NCBI GenBank assembly: GCA_964444135.1
Contig: CAYUFX010000014.1
Coordinates: forward strand, 1 to 64,000
Direction: 5' to 3'
From: NIOZ-UU13 sp964444135
GTDB taxonomy: Bacteria > Planctomycetota > Phycisphaerae > Sedimentisphaerales > Anaerobacaceae
DNA length: 64,000 bases
Shown: in pieces, positions 17,339 to 26,812 of the stretch
How the letters are laid out: each line of letters begins with the position of its first letter
How positions within the stretch are numbered: position 1 is the stretch's first letter
The notes under the pieces: generated by a model
Told to the model about the DNA's origin: nothing
Seen by the model: only the letters and a program-made list of their open reading frames with translations
The model's database searches: none
Program-made: the position numbers and the translations under genes

Positions 17339-17470
17339 TGGCAGACCACAGACAACAGACACAAGACTCAAGACAAAAGATAACAGACTGCAGACAGCAG
17401 ACTAAAGACACAAGACCAAAGACTATGGATGATGAATGATTCATAATAGACTCAAAACTCAAGACGAAAG
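17339..17470. repeat. Low-complexity CAGAC/AAGAC tract
   Basis: About 130 bases of degenerate short repeats (CAGAC, AAGAC, ACAAGACTC) follow the repeat cluster directly. No gene can be supported. Together with the cluster it fills the long gap before the fucosidase operon. The remaining 17471-17729 shows only short palindromes such as TAGCCTGCTGGCTA. Confidence 0.7.
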
Positions 17471-17729
17471 ACTAATGGTTAATTTGACTGGGCCGGCTGG
17501 CTCTAAGTCCTTGCTGCGCTGCAGCTTAAGACATGCAAACTGAAATGTCATCTTCGCCTACTGGCGGTTTATGTTAGCCTGCTGGCTAACATGCGGGTAT
17601 TTTAACATTTTTCAAACAATAGTCAACAAAAAAATGACCAAAAATCCAGTTTTTTTGTTCATCCCCACGAAGGCGAGTAGCGGGGTATTTGCACCTGATA
17701 TTTTACTTATCTTGCCGGTTCGAATGTCC

Positions 17730-20117
17730 TTATTTTTTAGCTGAGATGTTATAAGTTCCGTTGATTTCCGTCTCGAACTCAATAACTGACTGCTGGACAG
17801 TTTTAACTTTGGATCCGAACCAGCCCAGCTCGACCGGCGTAGCGGAGCGGATTCTGCATTTATTGCCAAGCTTGGAACGGATTATGCTTTTGGTCAGTTT
17901 TCCGTCCTTCCAGGTGATGTCCACCTCGAACCCGCCGCGTGCTCGCAGACCTTTGACGTAGCCGTTCGGCCAGGCCTTTGGCAAAGCGGGAAGTAAATAA
18001 ATTTCGCCTGCGTGGCTTTGCAGCAGCATCTCGGCGATGCCCGCAGTACCGCCGAAGTTGCCGTCAATCTGGAACGGCGGATGAGTGTCGAGCAAATTTG
18101 GCAGCGTTGACTTTCGCAGCAGTGCCAGCACATTTTCGCCGGCTGTATCGCCGTCCAGCAGACGGGCCCAGAAGTTGATTATCCATGCTCTGCTCCAGCC
18201 GGTATGACCGCCGCCGTGCGCCAGCCGATACTCTAATGACTTGCGGGCCGCTGCCGCCAGTTCCGGCGTGCCAGTCGGACTAATCTGACTGCCGGGGTAC
18301 AAAGCAAATAAATGTGAGATGTGCCGATGGCCCGGCTCCGGTTCCTCCAGCTCTTCGTTCCATTCCAACAATCGACCGTCGGAGCCTATCTTTGGCCCGG
18401 CTAAATTCCCGCGAAAGGTCTTTACCTGCTTCGTGAACTCATCGTCAATTCCGAGAACCTCGGCCGCCTCGATGCAGTTGGTGAACAGGCCGTAGATTAT
18501 CTGCTGATCCATAGCAGGGCCCATTGTAAGATTGGAGTTTTTGCCGTCGGGTGTACGGAACCGGTTTTCGGGTGAAATCGACGGGCCGGAAACCAGCTTT
18601 CCTGTTTTTGGATCTTCGACGAGATAATCGAGGAAAAACTCGGCCGCTTCTTTCATAATGGGATAGGCCCGTTTTGCCAGAAATTCCCGGTCGCCGCCGA
18701 ACAGATAATGCTCCCACAGGTGCCGGCTGCACCACGCAGCGCCGGTGGGCCACATTCCGTATCCCACATTTCCGATGGGGCTGGTCCACCACTGCGCATC
18801 AGTAGTGTGATGCGCGACGAATCCGCGACAGCCGTAAACGTCTCTCGCGGTCTTCCGGCCTCGTGGTCGAAGATTGTCCACGAGGTCGAAGAACGGCTCG
18901 TGACATTCGGACAGGTTGGTGACCTCCGCCGGCCAATAGTTCATCTGAACGTTGATATTGATATGATAATCACTGTTCCAGGGAGCTGTTATGTGATTAT
19001 TCCAGATGCCCTGAAGATTGGCCGGCATACAGCCCGGCCGAGAGCTGCAAATTAAAAGATAACGTCCGAACTGAAAATAAAGAGCGCACAATTGCGGGTC
19101 GTCGGCACCGGCCTTCATTGCTGCCAGACGCTCATCGGTCGGTTGCTTCACCGCCTCGGTAGCACCAAGATTCAGTGCCACCCTTCGGAACAGACATCTG
19201 TGCTCGGCCACGTGAGCTCGTCGTAGCTCGGTATATTCTTTCTTTGCGGCCGAAGCCATTTGCGTTTCACATAGAGCTTTCGGATTGTCTCCGCGATAAT
19301 TCGTGGCAGCAACTATCAACAGCGTCGCAGCATCTGCCTTTTCCAGTCGCAGGCCATCGTCGGTTACAGTTAATCTGCCGCCCTGGGGAATAATCCGCAG
19401 ATGGGTTTCGTATTTAACGCCTTTATGCTCACCCTCTTGTGTAGCCTGGCCTTTCATTACGATACGGTCCGGTGCGACGGTTTCGACTGTAAAATCCTCA
19501 GGTCGGGAAAGATTCGCATCGAATGTAATCATAGCTGGCTTATCGCACGACAGGCGAACGACGATGCACCGGTCCACAGGGCTGGCAAAGAACTCGCGGG
19601 TAAAGGTGGCGTCGTCGGCACAATAGCTAACAGAGGCAATCGCCGTGTCGAGGTCGAGCTGACGGCGGTAGTCGGTTACGGGCCGGCCGGTCTTACATTG
19701 AAGTCTCAAATCTCCGAGCGTTTGGTAGCTGCGAATAATCCGTGGGCCCATGAACTCCTGCTGCATTATCTGCTGAGCCTCGGTGTATTTTCCTTCGAAG
19801 ATTAACTTGCGCGCCTGGGCTAAATGTTTGTAAGCACCAACTCGGTCGCGGTCAATAGGATGACCTGCCCAGAGGGTATCTTCATTAAGCTGCATTTGCT
19901 CGTTTTCAGCTCCGCCAAAAACCATCGCTCCGAGGCGTCCGTTTCCGATGGGTAATGCTTCCGTCCATTGTTGAGCGGGTTTGTTGTACCATAATTTCAG
20001 GTTGCTCCATTTTTCATCGCTAAGCTTGCCTGTTTGGATGCCGACCATCGAGCAGGCTGCAATAAAGGTGCCTCCAAAAAGTAATGATGAGGTAATTACG
20101 ACTTTAAGGTTTTTCAT
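17730..20117 (-). CDS. Glycoside hydrolase family 95, alpha-L-fucosidase-like lipoprotein
   Basis: The protein is 795 residues with a lipoprotein-type signal (cysteine near residue 22 in FIAACS). The GH95 order is visible: the beta-sandwich start QQWTEALPIGNGRLGAMVFG, the (alpha/alpha)6 barrel with NVQMNYWPAEVTNL (about 390-405, holding the asparagines that activate water in this inverting family), an EWNEELEEPEPGHRHISHLF block (about 592) with the acid glutamate region, and FQIDGNFGGTAGI (about 685) with the catalytic aspartate. GH95 enzymes release alpha-1,2-fucose (some act on L-galactose). It follows a paralogue by 19 bases and shares the C-terminal segment almost word for word with it. 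Confidence 0.9.
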   Translation of the reverse strand: MKNLKVVITSSLLFGGTFIAACSMVGIQTGKLSDEKWSNLKLWYNKPAQQWTEALPIGNGRLGAMVFGGAENEQMQLNEDTLWAGHPIDRDRVGAYKHLAQARKLIFEGKYTEAQQIMQQEFMGPRIIRSYQTLGDLRLQCKTGRPVTDYRRQLDLDTAIASVSYCADDATFTREFFASPVDRCIVVRLSCDKPAMITFDANLSRPEDFTVETVAPDRIVMKGQATQEGEHKGVKYETHLRIIPQGGRLTVTDDGLRLEKADAATLLIVAATNYRGDNPKALCETQMASAAKKEYTELRRAHVAEHRCLFRRVALNLGATEAVKQPTDERLAAMKAGADDPQLCALYFQFGRYLLICSSRPGCMPANLQGIWNNHITAPWNSDYHININVQMNYWPAEVTNLSECHEPFFDLVDNLRPRGRKTARDVYGCRGFVAHHTTDAQWWTSPIGNVGYGMWPTGAAWCSRHLWEHYLFGGDREFLAKRAYPIMKEAAEFFLDYLVEDPKTGKLVSGPSISPENRFRTPDGKNSNLTMGPAMDQQIIYGLFTNCIEAAEVLGIDDEFTKQVKTFRGNLAGPKIGSDGRLLEWNEELEEPEPGHRHISHLFALYPGSQISPTGTPELAAAARKSLEYRLAHGGGHTGWSRAWIINFWARLLDGDTAGENVLALLRKSTLPNLLDTHPPFQIDGNFGGTAGIAEMLLQSHAGEIYLLPALPKAWPNGYVKGLRARGGFEVDITWKDGKLTKSIIRSKLGNKCRIRSATPVELGWFGSKVKTVQQSVIEFETEINGTYNISAKK

Positions 20118-20136
20118 TTTTTCCTCACGACATTTT

Positions 20137-22578
20137 TCAGTTAGTCAAAATCAGGTATGTTTGCTTGGTCTTTGTATTGAACTCAATAACGTTTCCTTCG
20201 GGTGTCGTGGTTTTGACCGGGCTGCCTTTAGATGATACCCAGACAGGGACGTTTGTACGAATTCTGCACTTGCTGCCTAGCAACGAACGTATGTTAGCAG
20301 TGACAAGCCTGTTATTTTTCCAGGTGATGTCCACTTCGAATCCGCCGCGTGCTCGCAGACCTTTGACGTAGCCATTTGGCCAGGCCTTCGGCAAAGCGGG
20401 AAGCAAGTGAATTTCGCCGGTGTGACTTTGCAGGAGCATCTCTGCGATACCGGCTGTGCCGCCGAAGTTGCCGTCAATCTGGAATGGCGGATGGGCGTCG
20501 AACATATTGGGATACATCCGCTGGGGACTCAGCAGGGAGCTGAGCATCTTGTATGCGTGGTCGCCGTCCTCGAACCGAGCCCGGAAATTGACCTTCCAGG
20601 CCATCGACCAGCCAGTACCGCCGTCACCGCGAAGTTCCAGTGACTTGCGGGCCGCCGCGAAAAGTTCGGGTGTGCCGCGGCGCGTAATTTCTTTACCCGG
20701 ATGCAGCCCGAACAGGTGCGAGACATGGCGGTGCTGGTTGTTCGGGTCGTCCTTGTCTTCGAGCCATTCCTGGAGCTGTCCGTACTGTCCTATCTGGTTG
20801 GGTGCGATTCGGCTGCGCAGCTCGGTCAGCTTTCGGCGGAAGTCTGTGTCCAGGCCGAGCGCTTTGGAGGCTTCGATGCAGTTGGTGAAAAGGTCGCGGA
20901 TAATTTGATGGTCCATTGTCGGCCCGGCAACAAGACCGCCATTTTCAGGCGAGTTGGAAGGCGTGCTTATCAGCCAGCCGGTCTTTGGGTCCTCGATGAG
21001 AAAATCGACGAAAAACATCGCCGCCCCTTTCATTATTGGGTATGCCCGCTCTTTGAGAAACATTTTATCGCCGCCGAACAGGTAATGTTCCCATAAATGC
21101 TGACAGAGCCATGCACCGCCCGTTACCCATATACCGTGGTTGGAGGCATTGATTGGCGCTGTGCCCCGCCACAGGTCGGTGTTGTGGTGCAATACCCAGC
21201 CGCGGCAGCCGTAGTGTACCTTTGCGGTTTTACGCCCCGACTCGGCCACCTCATCGAGCAGGTCGAACAACGGCTGGTGACACTCGGACAGGTTGGTTAC
21301 CTCGGCCGGCCAGTAGTTCATCTCCGTGTTGATGTTGGTCGTCCATTTGCTGTCCCAGGGCGGGTCAAGCTGGTCGTTCCAGATGCCCTGGAGGTTTGCC
21401 GGCTGGCTGCCCGGACGGGAGCTTGCAATCAGCAGGTAGCGGCCGAACTGGAAGTACAGCGATACTAATTGCCGGTCATCCTGCTGAGCGAAGTTTTCAA
21501 TACGCTGGTCGGTGGGCTGCTTTATCGCCTCGGTTGTGCCCAGGTCGAATTCGACCCTGCGAAACAGGCGGCGATGGTCGGCGATGTGGGCCCTGCGTAA
21601 ATCGTTATAGCCTTTGCGAGCAGCCGCTATGATAGTCCGGCGGCAGGCGGTGGCCGGGTCGCCGCTGACATCACTGAAGTCCTTAAAACTTGTGGCGGCA
21701 GCAAGTATCAGTGTCACCGTATCGGCTTTGGTAACGTCTATCTTTTCAGAATCAACAGTGAGCTTGCCGCCTTTGGCCTTCGCCCGCAGCAGCGCCTCAA
21801 AATTCAGCACGCTGGGACTTTTTTGCTTCGTTCGCTTATTCACATAGTCTTGGAGCTGCCCTCGCAATGCTAACGTGTTTTTATTCACGATGAGGGTCTT
21901 TGTGTCCGGGTGGGGACTATCCAATTTTGCAGTGAACGTCAGTTGCCCGGATTTGTCGCTGCTCAGACGAACAACAATCACCTGGTCCGGAAAACTGGAG
22001 AAGACTTCGCGGGTGAAAGTCGTTTGGCCGATGCGGTAGCGAACTGTTGCCAGCCCGGAGTCGATGTCCAGCTCCCGGCGATAATCGACGGGCTCGTCAT
22101 GAGTCGGAAAGTACAGATGCAAATCACCGAAAGGCTGATATTTTTCCTGCCGAAGCGGTACACTCATCATCTGTTCCATCGCCAGTTCTTCAGCCTGGCG
22201 CTGTTTGCCCTCGAACAGCAGCTTGCGGACGGTGGGCAAATACTTGAGGGCTCCGTCGTGCTGATATTCGTGCGGTTGGCCTGTCCACAGTGTGTCTTCG
22301 TTGAACTGCAGTTGTTCGTGTTCTGGGCCGCCGAAGACCATAGCTCCAAGACGTCCGTTTCCGACCGGTAGGGCCTCAGTCCATTTCTGTGCAGGTTGGC
22401 GATACCGAAGCTTCATATTTTGCCACTTCGCTGCATTATAGCGGGTTGTACGAAGGACTCCTTTCGGAGGACCTATTGCACATCCTGCAATAATCAAGCA
22501 CAGAACTACCATATATTGAGTTACTCGGCTTGTTACTTTTCGCTTTACTCTTTTTTGTTTTATTCGCTTATCTTTCAT
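20137..22578 (-). CDS. Second GH95 alpha-L-fucosidase-like lipoprotein
   Basis: The protein is 813 residues with a basic N-terminus, a hydrophobic stretch and a lipobox (LIIAGC). It carries the same landmarks as its neighbour: KWTEALPVGNGRLGAMVFGG, NTEMNYWPAEVTNLSECH (about 420), HRHVSHLFGLHPG (about 610) and PFQIDGNFGGTAGI (about 703). The two genes are 19 bases apart, in one strand and order, so almost certainly one operon with a tandem duplication. Divergence over the first 650 residues and near identity at the C-terminus suggest either strong constraint or gene conversion. It probably hydrolyses a related but different fucosylated glycan. Confidence 0.9.
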   Translation of the reverse strand: MKDKRIKQKRVKRKVTSRVTQYMVVLCLIIAGCAIGPPKGVLRTTRYNAAKWQNMKLRYRQPAQKWTEALPVGNGRLGAMVFGGPEHEQLQFNEDTLWTGQPHEYQHDGALKYLPTVRKLLFEGKQRQAEELAMEQMMSVPLRQEKYQPFGDLHLYFPTHDEPVDYRRELDIDSGLATVRYRIGQTTFTREVFSSFPDQVIVVRLSSDKSGQLTFTAKLDSPHPDTKTLIVNKNTLALRGQLQDYVNKRTKQKSPSVLNFEALLRAKAKGGKLTVDSEKIDVTKADTVTLILAAATSFKDFSDVSGDPATACRRTIIAAARKGYNDLRRAHIADHRRLFRRVEFDLGTTEAIKQPTDQRIENFAQQDDRQLVSLYFQFGRYLLIASSRPGSQPANLQGIWNDQLDPPWDSKWTTNINTEMNYWPAEVTNLSECHQPLFDLLDEVAESGRKTAKVHYGCRGWVLHHNTDLWRGTAPINASNHGIWVTGGAWLCQHLWEHYLFGGDKMFLKERAYPIMKGAAMFFVDFLIEDPKTGWLISTPSNSPENGGLVAGPTMDHQIIRDLFTNCIEASKALGLDTDFRRKLTELRSRIAPNQIGQYGQLQEWLEDKDDPNNQHRHVSHLFGLHPGKEITRRGTPELFAAARKSLELRGDGGTGWSMAWKVNFRARFEDGDHAYKMLSSLLSPQRMYPNMFDAHPPFQIDGNFGGTAGIAEMLLQSHTGEIHLLPALPKAWPNGYVKGLRARGGFEVDITWKNNRLVTANIRSLLGSKCRIRTNVPVWVSSKGSPVKTTTPEGNVIEFNTKTKQTYLILTN

Positions 22579-22632
22579 ACCGGCACCTTGTTGAGATAGG
22601 TTTTGTTCTCGCCGCGATGCGTCGCAGCGGGT

Positions 22633-23346
22633 TTATTTCAGCATTTCGTTTGTTCGCAGCCCCGAAGGGGACGCCTGTCGGCCTATGTATTCGGCTCGCT
22701 CGGGAAATTTTCTTATTCTATTCTCTGTGGCGGTTCTATCTTTTTGGGTTTCGATTTCAGAGACGACCTTGAGCAATTGGTTATTTGTGAAACTCAAAGT
22801 CTTTACGATGCGCATAAAGGTTCGCTCAGCCATCTCGGCATCGCCCATAATCTGCTGCACTTCGATATCGAGCTGACGGTTGTGCGGCAGCTTTGCGGTA
22901 CCAAAAATAAAACCAAGCGGGGTTTGCGGTTGTTCTATAAGTGCCCAGTCAAAAGTGAGTGTATCCGTTTGTGTTTGGTCCATTTTTACAATCCGGCCTT
23001 CCACTTCAAAGGCCTTTTGCTCGAACCGCATTTGCGGGGTAGTCGTCTCAGCAACTAAAAGATACCGGCAGTAAGCCCAGGCTGTGGGCCTGTTGGAACC
23101 GAGGGCGAAATTACTGCTTAAAGAGAAGGCGTTTTCGTGGTACCTCCATCGCTTTTCAGTTTTCCAGCCGTTGCCCGCCGGCATTGATACGGATAAACCG
23201 GCCTGAGTTAATTTTATCGGCTCCGAAAGGATAAGAGCTGACTTGGAAGCGACTATAAGACGGGCAATGAGCAGCGCGACAATAAAAAGTCCCAAAAGGG
23301 CTATTTTATCGCCCCCTATCTTTTTTATATCGTAAGTTTTGTCCAT
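22633..23346 (-). CDS. Membrane-anchored protein of unknown function
   Basis: The protein is 237 residues from the ATG at 23346 (a TTG at 23385 would add 13). One transmembrane helix (about 18-35, ALLGLFIVALLIARLIVA) is followed by an exported domain of roughly 170 residues containing GNGWKTEKRWRYHENAFSL and a YCRYLLVAETTTPQM strand pattern. The tail is basic and poorly conserved in appearance. I do not recognise the family. It lies 54 bases before the GH95 pair on the same strand and may be their first operon member, for example an envelope protein that goes with the fucosidases. Confidence 0.55.
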   Translation of the reverse strand: MDKTYDIKKIGGDKIALLGLFIVALLIARLIVASKSALILSEPIKLTQAGLSVSMPAGNGWKTEKRWRYHENAFSLSSNFALGSNRPTAWAYCRYLLVAETTTPQMRFEQKAFEVEGRIVKMDQTQTDTLTFDWALIEQPQTPLGFIFGTAKLPHNRQLDIEVQQIMGDAEMAERTFMRIVKTLSFTNNQLLKVVSEIETQKDRTATENRIRKFPERAEYIGRQASPSGLRTNEMLK

Positions 23347-23390
23347 ATATACGGTAATAGTAATTGCCAGGCGTTTTTTTTGCAAGTTTA

Positions 23391-23441
23391 CCCCATTAGA
23401 AATTGCAACGGGGGTACAAAAAAGGAAGATTTCTAACGGGG
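23391..23441. repeat. Palindrome CCCCATTAGAAAT...ATTTCTAACGGGG (copy 1)
   Basis: The left arm 23391-23403 and right arm 23429-23441 are inverted copies with one wobble position, separated by 25 bases that include GGGGGTACAAAAAAGG. A similar, longer-spaced copy lies at 61293-61404. It sits upstream of two divergent genes (22633-23346 minus, 23684 plus). Confidence 0.55.
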
Positions 23442-23683
23442 CTTACCCTTTAGACTATACCTTATTTGTGAGAAAACCGTAGTTATGGGACCTGAATCCT
23501 GCGCCCGTGAGGCGTGACGGTAGGGGCAGGCCTGTGTGCCTGCCCAGGGCAACCACACTGAGTTGCCTCTACAGTCTGCGTGTGGGATTTTCGGTGCTGA
23601 ATTGGAATCGCAGCAAGTTTAATGTAAAACGCCTCTTGTTTATGGCCGAATTATATGTATATTTTCTAAAGAGAGAGGTTGAT

Positions 23684-24577
23684 ATGAATAAGGTGATGTT
23701 ACTGCGCGGGAAGGAGCCGGAGAAAATCCTGCAAACCGCGATTGATAAAAAAGTAACTGCCATTATGTCATATTTGTCCAAAGGCAAATGGCACGTCGCA
23801 AAGGTGCTGCTGAGCGAGGTTGTGGGGGATAGACTAACTGTAGACAGTGCCGCCCCGAAGAAGAAACAGCACCCGCTAAATATACAGGCTAATCAGCCGG
23901 TCGGCATATCGTTTAAATATGAATACGGCAAGTTTGTTTTTGATACGACTGTGCTTGGTTTTGAGTCGTCGTCCAGCCCGGAGGCTGACGAGGGATGGGG
24001 CGGAACGATGATACTTGCGGTGCCGGGCCGGATAGAAGTTGTCCAGAGGAGAAGTTATTACCGTGTTAATGTGCCTGAATCACTGAAGGTAAAGGTGATA
24101 ATGTGGCATCGCAGCGGCAGACACGAGGCAAAAAAACAGATACAGGATGCTGCAGAGGATATTCACAATTATTGCCAGGGCAGGCTTGTTGACATTTCCG
24201 CCGGCGGTGCGCAGGTTGTAGTTTCGTGCTCAGACGAGGCGGGCTGTCCTGAATCTGTCAGGTATGAGTCTAAAGGCAATACGTCCAGGACTTTTTGTGC
24301 CGGTGAGCTGGACTTCAAGAAAGGTCAGTTTGTTGGGATGCGATTTACACCTATGCCTTATGAAATGCCGTTGGTGGTCAGTGCCCAGATTAGAAATATC
24401 CTGCCGACCGCGGACGGCAAGAGCGCCTCTCTTGGATTGCAGATTGTCGGTCTGGAGGCAAGTCCCGAAGGTCATGAAGTGCTGGCGCGGCTTATTGGTA
24501 TTGTCGAGCAGTATTATCAGATAAATCAATCCGGTGCCAGGCAGCGGGATATACAGCCGGTTCGGAACACTGTGTAA
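23684..24577 (+). CDS. PilZ-domain cyclic di-GMP effector (YcgR-like)
   Basis: The protein is 297 residues. The ATG at 23684 follows AGAGAGG, whereas an earlier GC-rich frame extension has no signal and is rejected. Residues about 1-115 form a PilZN/YcgR-N-like beta domain. The PilZ domain follows, with the cyclic di-GMP motif R123xxxR127 (in QRRSYYRVNVP) and D170xSxxG (VDISAGGAQV), both complete. A cysteine-containing insert lies inside the domain. It ends QPVRNTV. It is likely a motility, adhesion or exopolysaccharide regulator answering to cyclic di-GMP. It stands alone, so no partner can be inferred. Confidence 0.85.
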   Translation: MNKVMLLRGKEPEKILQTAIDKKVTAIMSYLSKGKWHVAKVLLSEVVGDRLTVDSAAPKKKQHPLNIQANQPVGISFKYEYGKFVFDTTVLGFESSSSPEADEGWGGTMILAVPGRIEVVQRRSYYRVNVPESLKVKVIMWHRSGRHEAKKQIQDAAEDIHNYCQGRLVDISAGGAQVVVSCSDEAGCPESVRYESKGNTSRTFCAGELDFKKGQFVGMRFTPMPYEMPLVVSAQIRNILPTADGKSASLGLQIVGLEASPEGHEVLARLIGIVEQYYQINQSGARQRDIQPVRNTV

Positions 24578-24652
24578 CACACAGGCCAGAGCCGCACGGA
24601 TTTTCTTTATCTCTCTATAATCCCCCCAGCACAAGTTAGAATATTAGGGAAT

Positions 24653-24836
24653 CAGTGTATCAGGAAATCAACATGCAGGTTATCAGTGTATCAGGAAATC
24701 AGGGTGGAGGATGTAAAAGATACAGGATACCAGAAAAAAGCAAATATCTCGCTGTGCATTTATACTGCGCAGCTGACCTGAAATCCTGGTAACCTGATAT
24801 CCACTACCTGATACCCTGATAACTTGGTACCCTTGT
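24653..24836. repeat. Repeated TCAGTGTATCAGGAAATCA tract
   Basis: ATCAGTGTATCAGGAAATCA occurs twice about 36 bases apart (near 24652 and 24688), followed by related TATCAGG, CCTGATA and GGTAACC phrases. No gene is supported. The same style of repeat (ATCAGGGGAACAGG, GTATCAGG) recurs at about 63070-63150. Confidence 0.6.
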
Positions 24837-25754
24837 TTAGGTGATATCGTCCTGGTCGGCTATTTGGCCATTGTCAACAGTCGTCAAAGCTGAATTTGCT
24901 GCCGAGACGAGATTGTGCTTATTGCGGATTACTTTGTAGTAAAACCATTTCACGAAGCTGCTTGCCGCAAAACCACAGAATATCAGCACTAAAGCCGCCT
25001 GTATGTTCCAGATAACAAAGGCCAGGAGAAGCAGCACCCTTATAAGGTACGCAAATGGCTTCTTGCCCTTTAGGTACTGATTGATGATATGCGGATATCG
25101 AATCCTGCTGACCATTAGCACCGCTACGCCCAGGGCCGTAAAAGGCAGGACATAAATTATTACATTCAGGCTCGGAAGTGTTTCCTGATGGAATATTATC
25201 AGGCTGACTAATACCCCTGCAGCGGCGGGTGACGGCAGACCAATAAAGCTCATGTGGGCGGATTCGTCCTCCTCGTTTTCCACGTTGAACCTGGCTAATC
25301 GAATGGCCGCACAGCTTATATATCCTGCCGCTGCCACCCAGATGAAACGTTCCAGAAAAGTCTCAGCGACCGGATTAAGTCCTGCAAGGCCGGCCAGCTT
25401 GTATTCCAGAACTTTCAGCATCAAAAATGCCGGCGCCACACCGAAGCTGATTATATCGCAGAGGCTGTCGAGCTGGCCGCCAAAGCTGGAGGTGCTCTGG
25501 TGCATTCGTGCCAATCGGCCGTCGAGCATGTCGGCAATCATTGCCAGCAGTATCATATAGCCTGACATCGCAAAGTAAGAAAACTGCCCGATGCCGAGCT
25601 TTGCCCCTTTGCCCGCAAAGACAATGGCCGCGAAGCCGCATACGCCATTGAGAATAGTTATCAGCGACGGCAGGATGGCAATGTACTTTAACCTTTGCCT
25701 TCGCACACGCCGCAGAAGACTCTTTTTGGCAGATTCGGTTTTTAATCTCGGCAT
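24837..25754 (-). CDS. pssA: CDP-diacylglycerol--serine O-phosphatidyltransferase
   Basis: This 305-residue integral membrane enzyme makes phosphatidylserine from CDP-diacylglycerol and serine. It has the CDP-alcohol phosphotransferase signature D-G-x2-A-R-x8-G-x3-D-x3-D in DMLDGRLARMHQ, ending FGGQLDSLCD at about residues 76-100. About six to eight hydrophobic helices follow. The basic N-terminus (KKSLLRRVRRQRLK) fits the inner-membrane topology. psd lies 59 bases upstream on the same strand, so psd-pssA is probably one operon for phosphatidylethanolamine synthesis. Confidence 0.92.
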   Translation of the reverse strand: MPRLKTESAKKSLLRRVRRQRLKYIAILPSLITILNGVCGFAAIVFAGKGAKLGIGQFSYFAMSGYMILLAMIADMLDGRLARMHQSTSSFGGQLDSLCDIISFGVAPAFLMLKVLEYKLAGLAGLNPVAETFLERFIWVAAAGYISCAAIRLARFNVENEEDESAHMSFIGLPSPAAAGVLVSLIIFHQETLPSLNVIIYVLPFTALGVAVLMVSRIRYPHIINQYLKGKKPFAYLIRVLLLLAFVIWNIQAALVLIFCGFAASSFVKWFYYKVIRNKHNLVSAANSALTTVDNGQIADQDDIT

Positions 25755-25813
25755 ATCTCGTACCTCATAATGGTTAATTGGTGAGTTGACTACTACTCAA
25801 CACTCACTATTTA

Positions 25814-26545
25814 CTACTCGCCAACTTCGTATTTCACCAATGGTGTCAGGCCTGCTTTGACTTTATCGCCTATTTGGACCAGGCACTTTACACCCGCCGC
25901 CGGTGTGTGTCGCTCGGAATGCGGCGTTGCTGCCTTGTGAAGGGGCACGTACAATTCTGTTCTGGAGCCGAATTTTATCATCCCGAATTTCTGGCCGCCT
26001 GTCAATTCGCTGCCCTGGACTGTATCGCAGACGATTCGCCGGGCAATTGCTCCACTTATTTGCCGGACAATCAGTTTGTCTTGTGGACTGTCGGTTCTGA
26101 GCAGATACAGGTCATTGGACTCATTGACCCGGCCGGATTCTGGATTCATTGCGTTTTTAAATTTACCTTTTCGGTAGGTGATTTTTTCGACTTTGACATT
26201 GCACGGAGCGCGGTTAATGTGGGTATCGAAGATGCTCAGAAAGATTCCAATTCGAAGTGCAACTCCGTTGATGAAGTTGTCTTCCTGGATTGTCTCAATG
26301 TCAGTAACCCGTCCGTCAGCCGGTGCTAAAAACAGGTTTTTATCCGAAGGACAGCGTCGTTGTGGGTCGCGGAAAAACATCAAAGACCACATCAGAATAA
26401 CAGCTAGCAGCCCAGCACCAATTAGGCGAGAGCCTAAGCTCAATTGGTGGTGGGTGCCTAACAGAAAGACAACCATTACCACAAATACTCCAACAGGGTA
26501 GATAACTACCTGCGGCAAACCATATTTTGTCAGCGGAATTCTCAT
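25814..26545 (-). CDS. psd: Phosphatidylserine decarboxylase, short type
   Basis: The protein is 243 residues. It decarboxylates phosphatidylserine to phosphatidylethanolamine through a pyruvoyl group made by self-cleavage. The cleavage site is the Gly-Ser in MIKFGSRTEL, the form used by short bacterial/archaeal-type enzymes (instead of LGST). Other landmarks: PADGRVTDIE, FLSIFDTHINRAPC (active-site histidine region) and GDKVKAGLTPLVKYEVGE at the end. Two N-terminal hydrophobic helices anchor it. It is upstream of pssA in the same direction. Confidence 0.92.
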   Translation of the reverse strand: MRIPLTKYGLPQVVIYPVGVFVVMVVFLLGTHHQLSLGSRLIGAGLLAVILMWSLMFFRDPQRRCPSDKNLFLAPADGRVTDIETIQEDNFINGVALRIGIFLSIFDTHINRAPCNVKVEKITYRKGKFKNAMNPESGRVNESNDLYLLRTDSPQDKLIVRQISGAIARRIVCDTVQGSELTGGQKFGMIKFGSRTELYVPLHKAATPHSERHTPAAGVKCLVQIGDKVKAGLTPLVKYEVGE

Positions 26546-26693
26546 ATTCTCGATTCCTACCGAGCATCTGCTATCCGGTATCCAGGATATGGTAACAAAG
26601 ATGGCACAGATTGAAACTGATTAACACAAATAAATCTGTAAAAATTCGTGAAACTTGTGCCCGCGCAGAGCCTGCCGTGACCGAAATAAAGCC

Positions 26694-26725
26694 TACCCTG
26701 AGCCCATTCGGTTGCGCTCAGGGTA
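26694..26725. repeat. Dispersed palindrome TACCCTGAGC/GCTCAGGGTA
   Basis: Ten-base perfect arms with a 12-base loop, in the non-coding DNA upstream of psd. Related phrases with CCTGAGC and GTCGAAGG occur at about 35380-35400 and about 63229-63256. This suggests a REP-like family. Confidence 0.6.
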
Positions 26726-26785
26726 AACTCCGTCGAAGGGTCGAATGGGCGGGTATCTGTGGATAGAAATCTTTGGAAATAAAAA

Positions 26786-26812
26786 AAGGCCGACCCTGTG
26801 GATATCGGCCTT
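26786..26812 (-). terminator. Rho-independent terminator of a short minus-strand unit
   Basis: AAGGCCGA and TCGGCCTT form an eight-pair stem with an 11-base loop. The minus-strand 3' side carries seven T residues. It cannot serve the next upstream gene at 27266-28867, which has its own terminator at 27155-27237. It therefore implies a separate transcript from about 27020 to here. Confidence 0.7.

Noticed and set aside
16776..17462. Minus-strand frames with NKPNF/KQTQF peptides
   Set aside because: They arise from reading through the interspersed repeat cluster; no start site, and composition follows the repeats.
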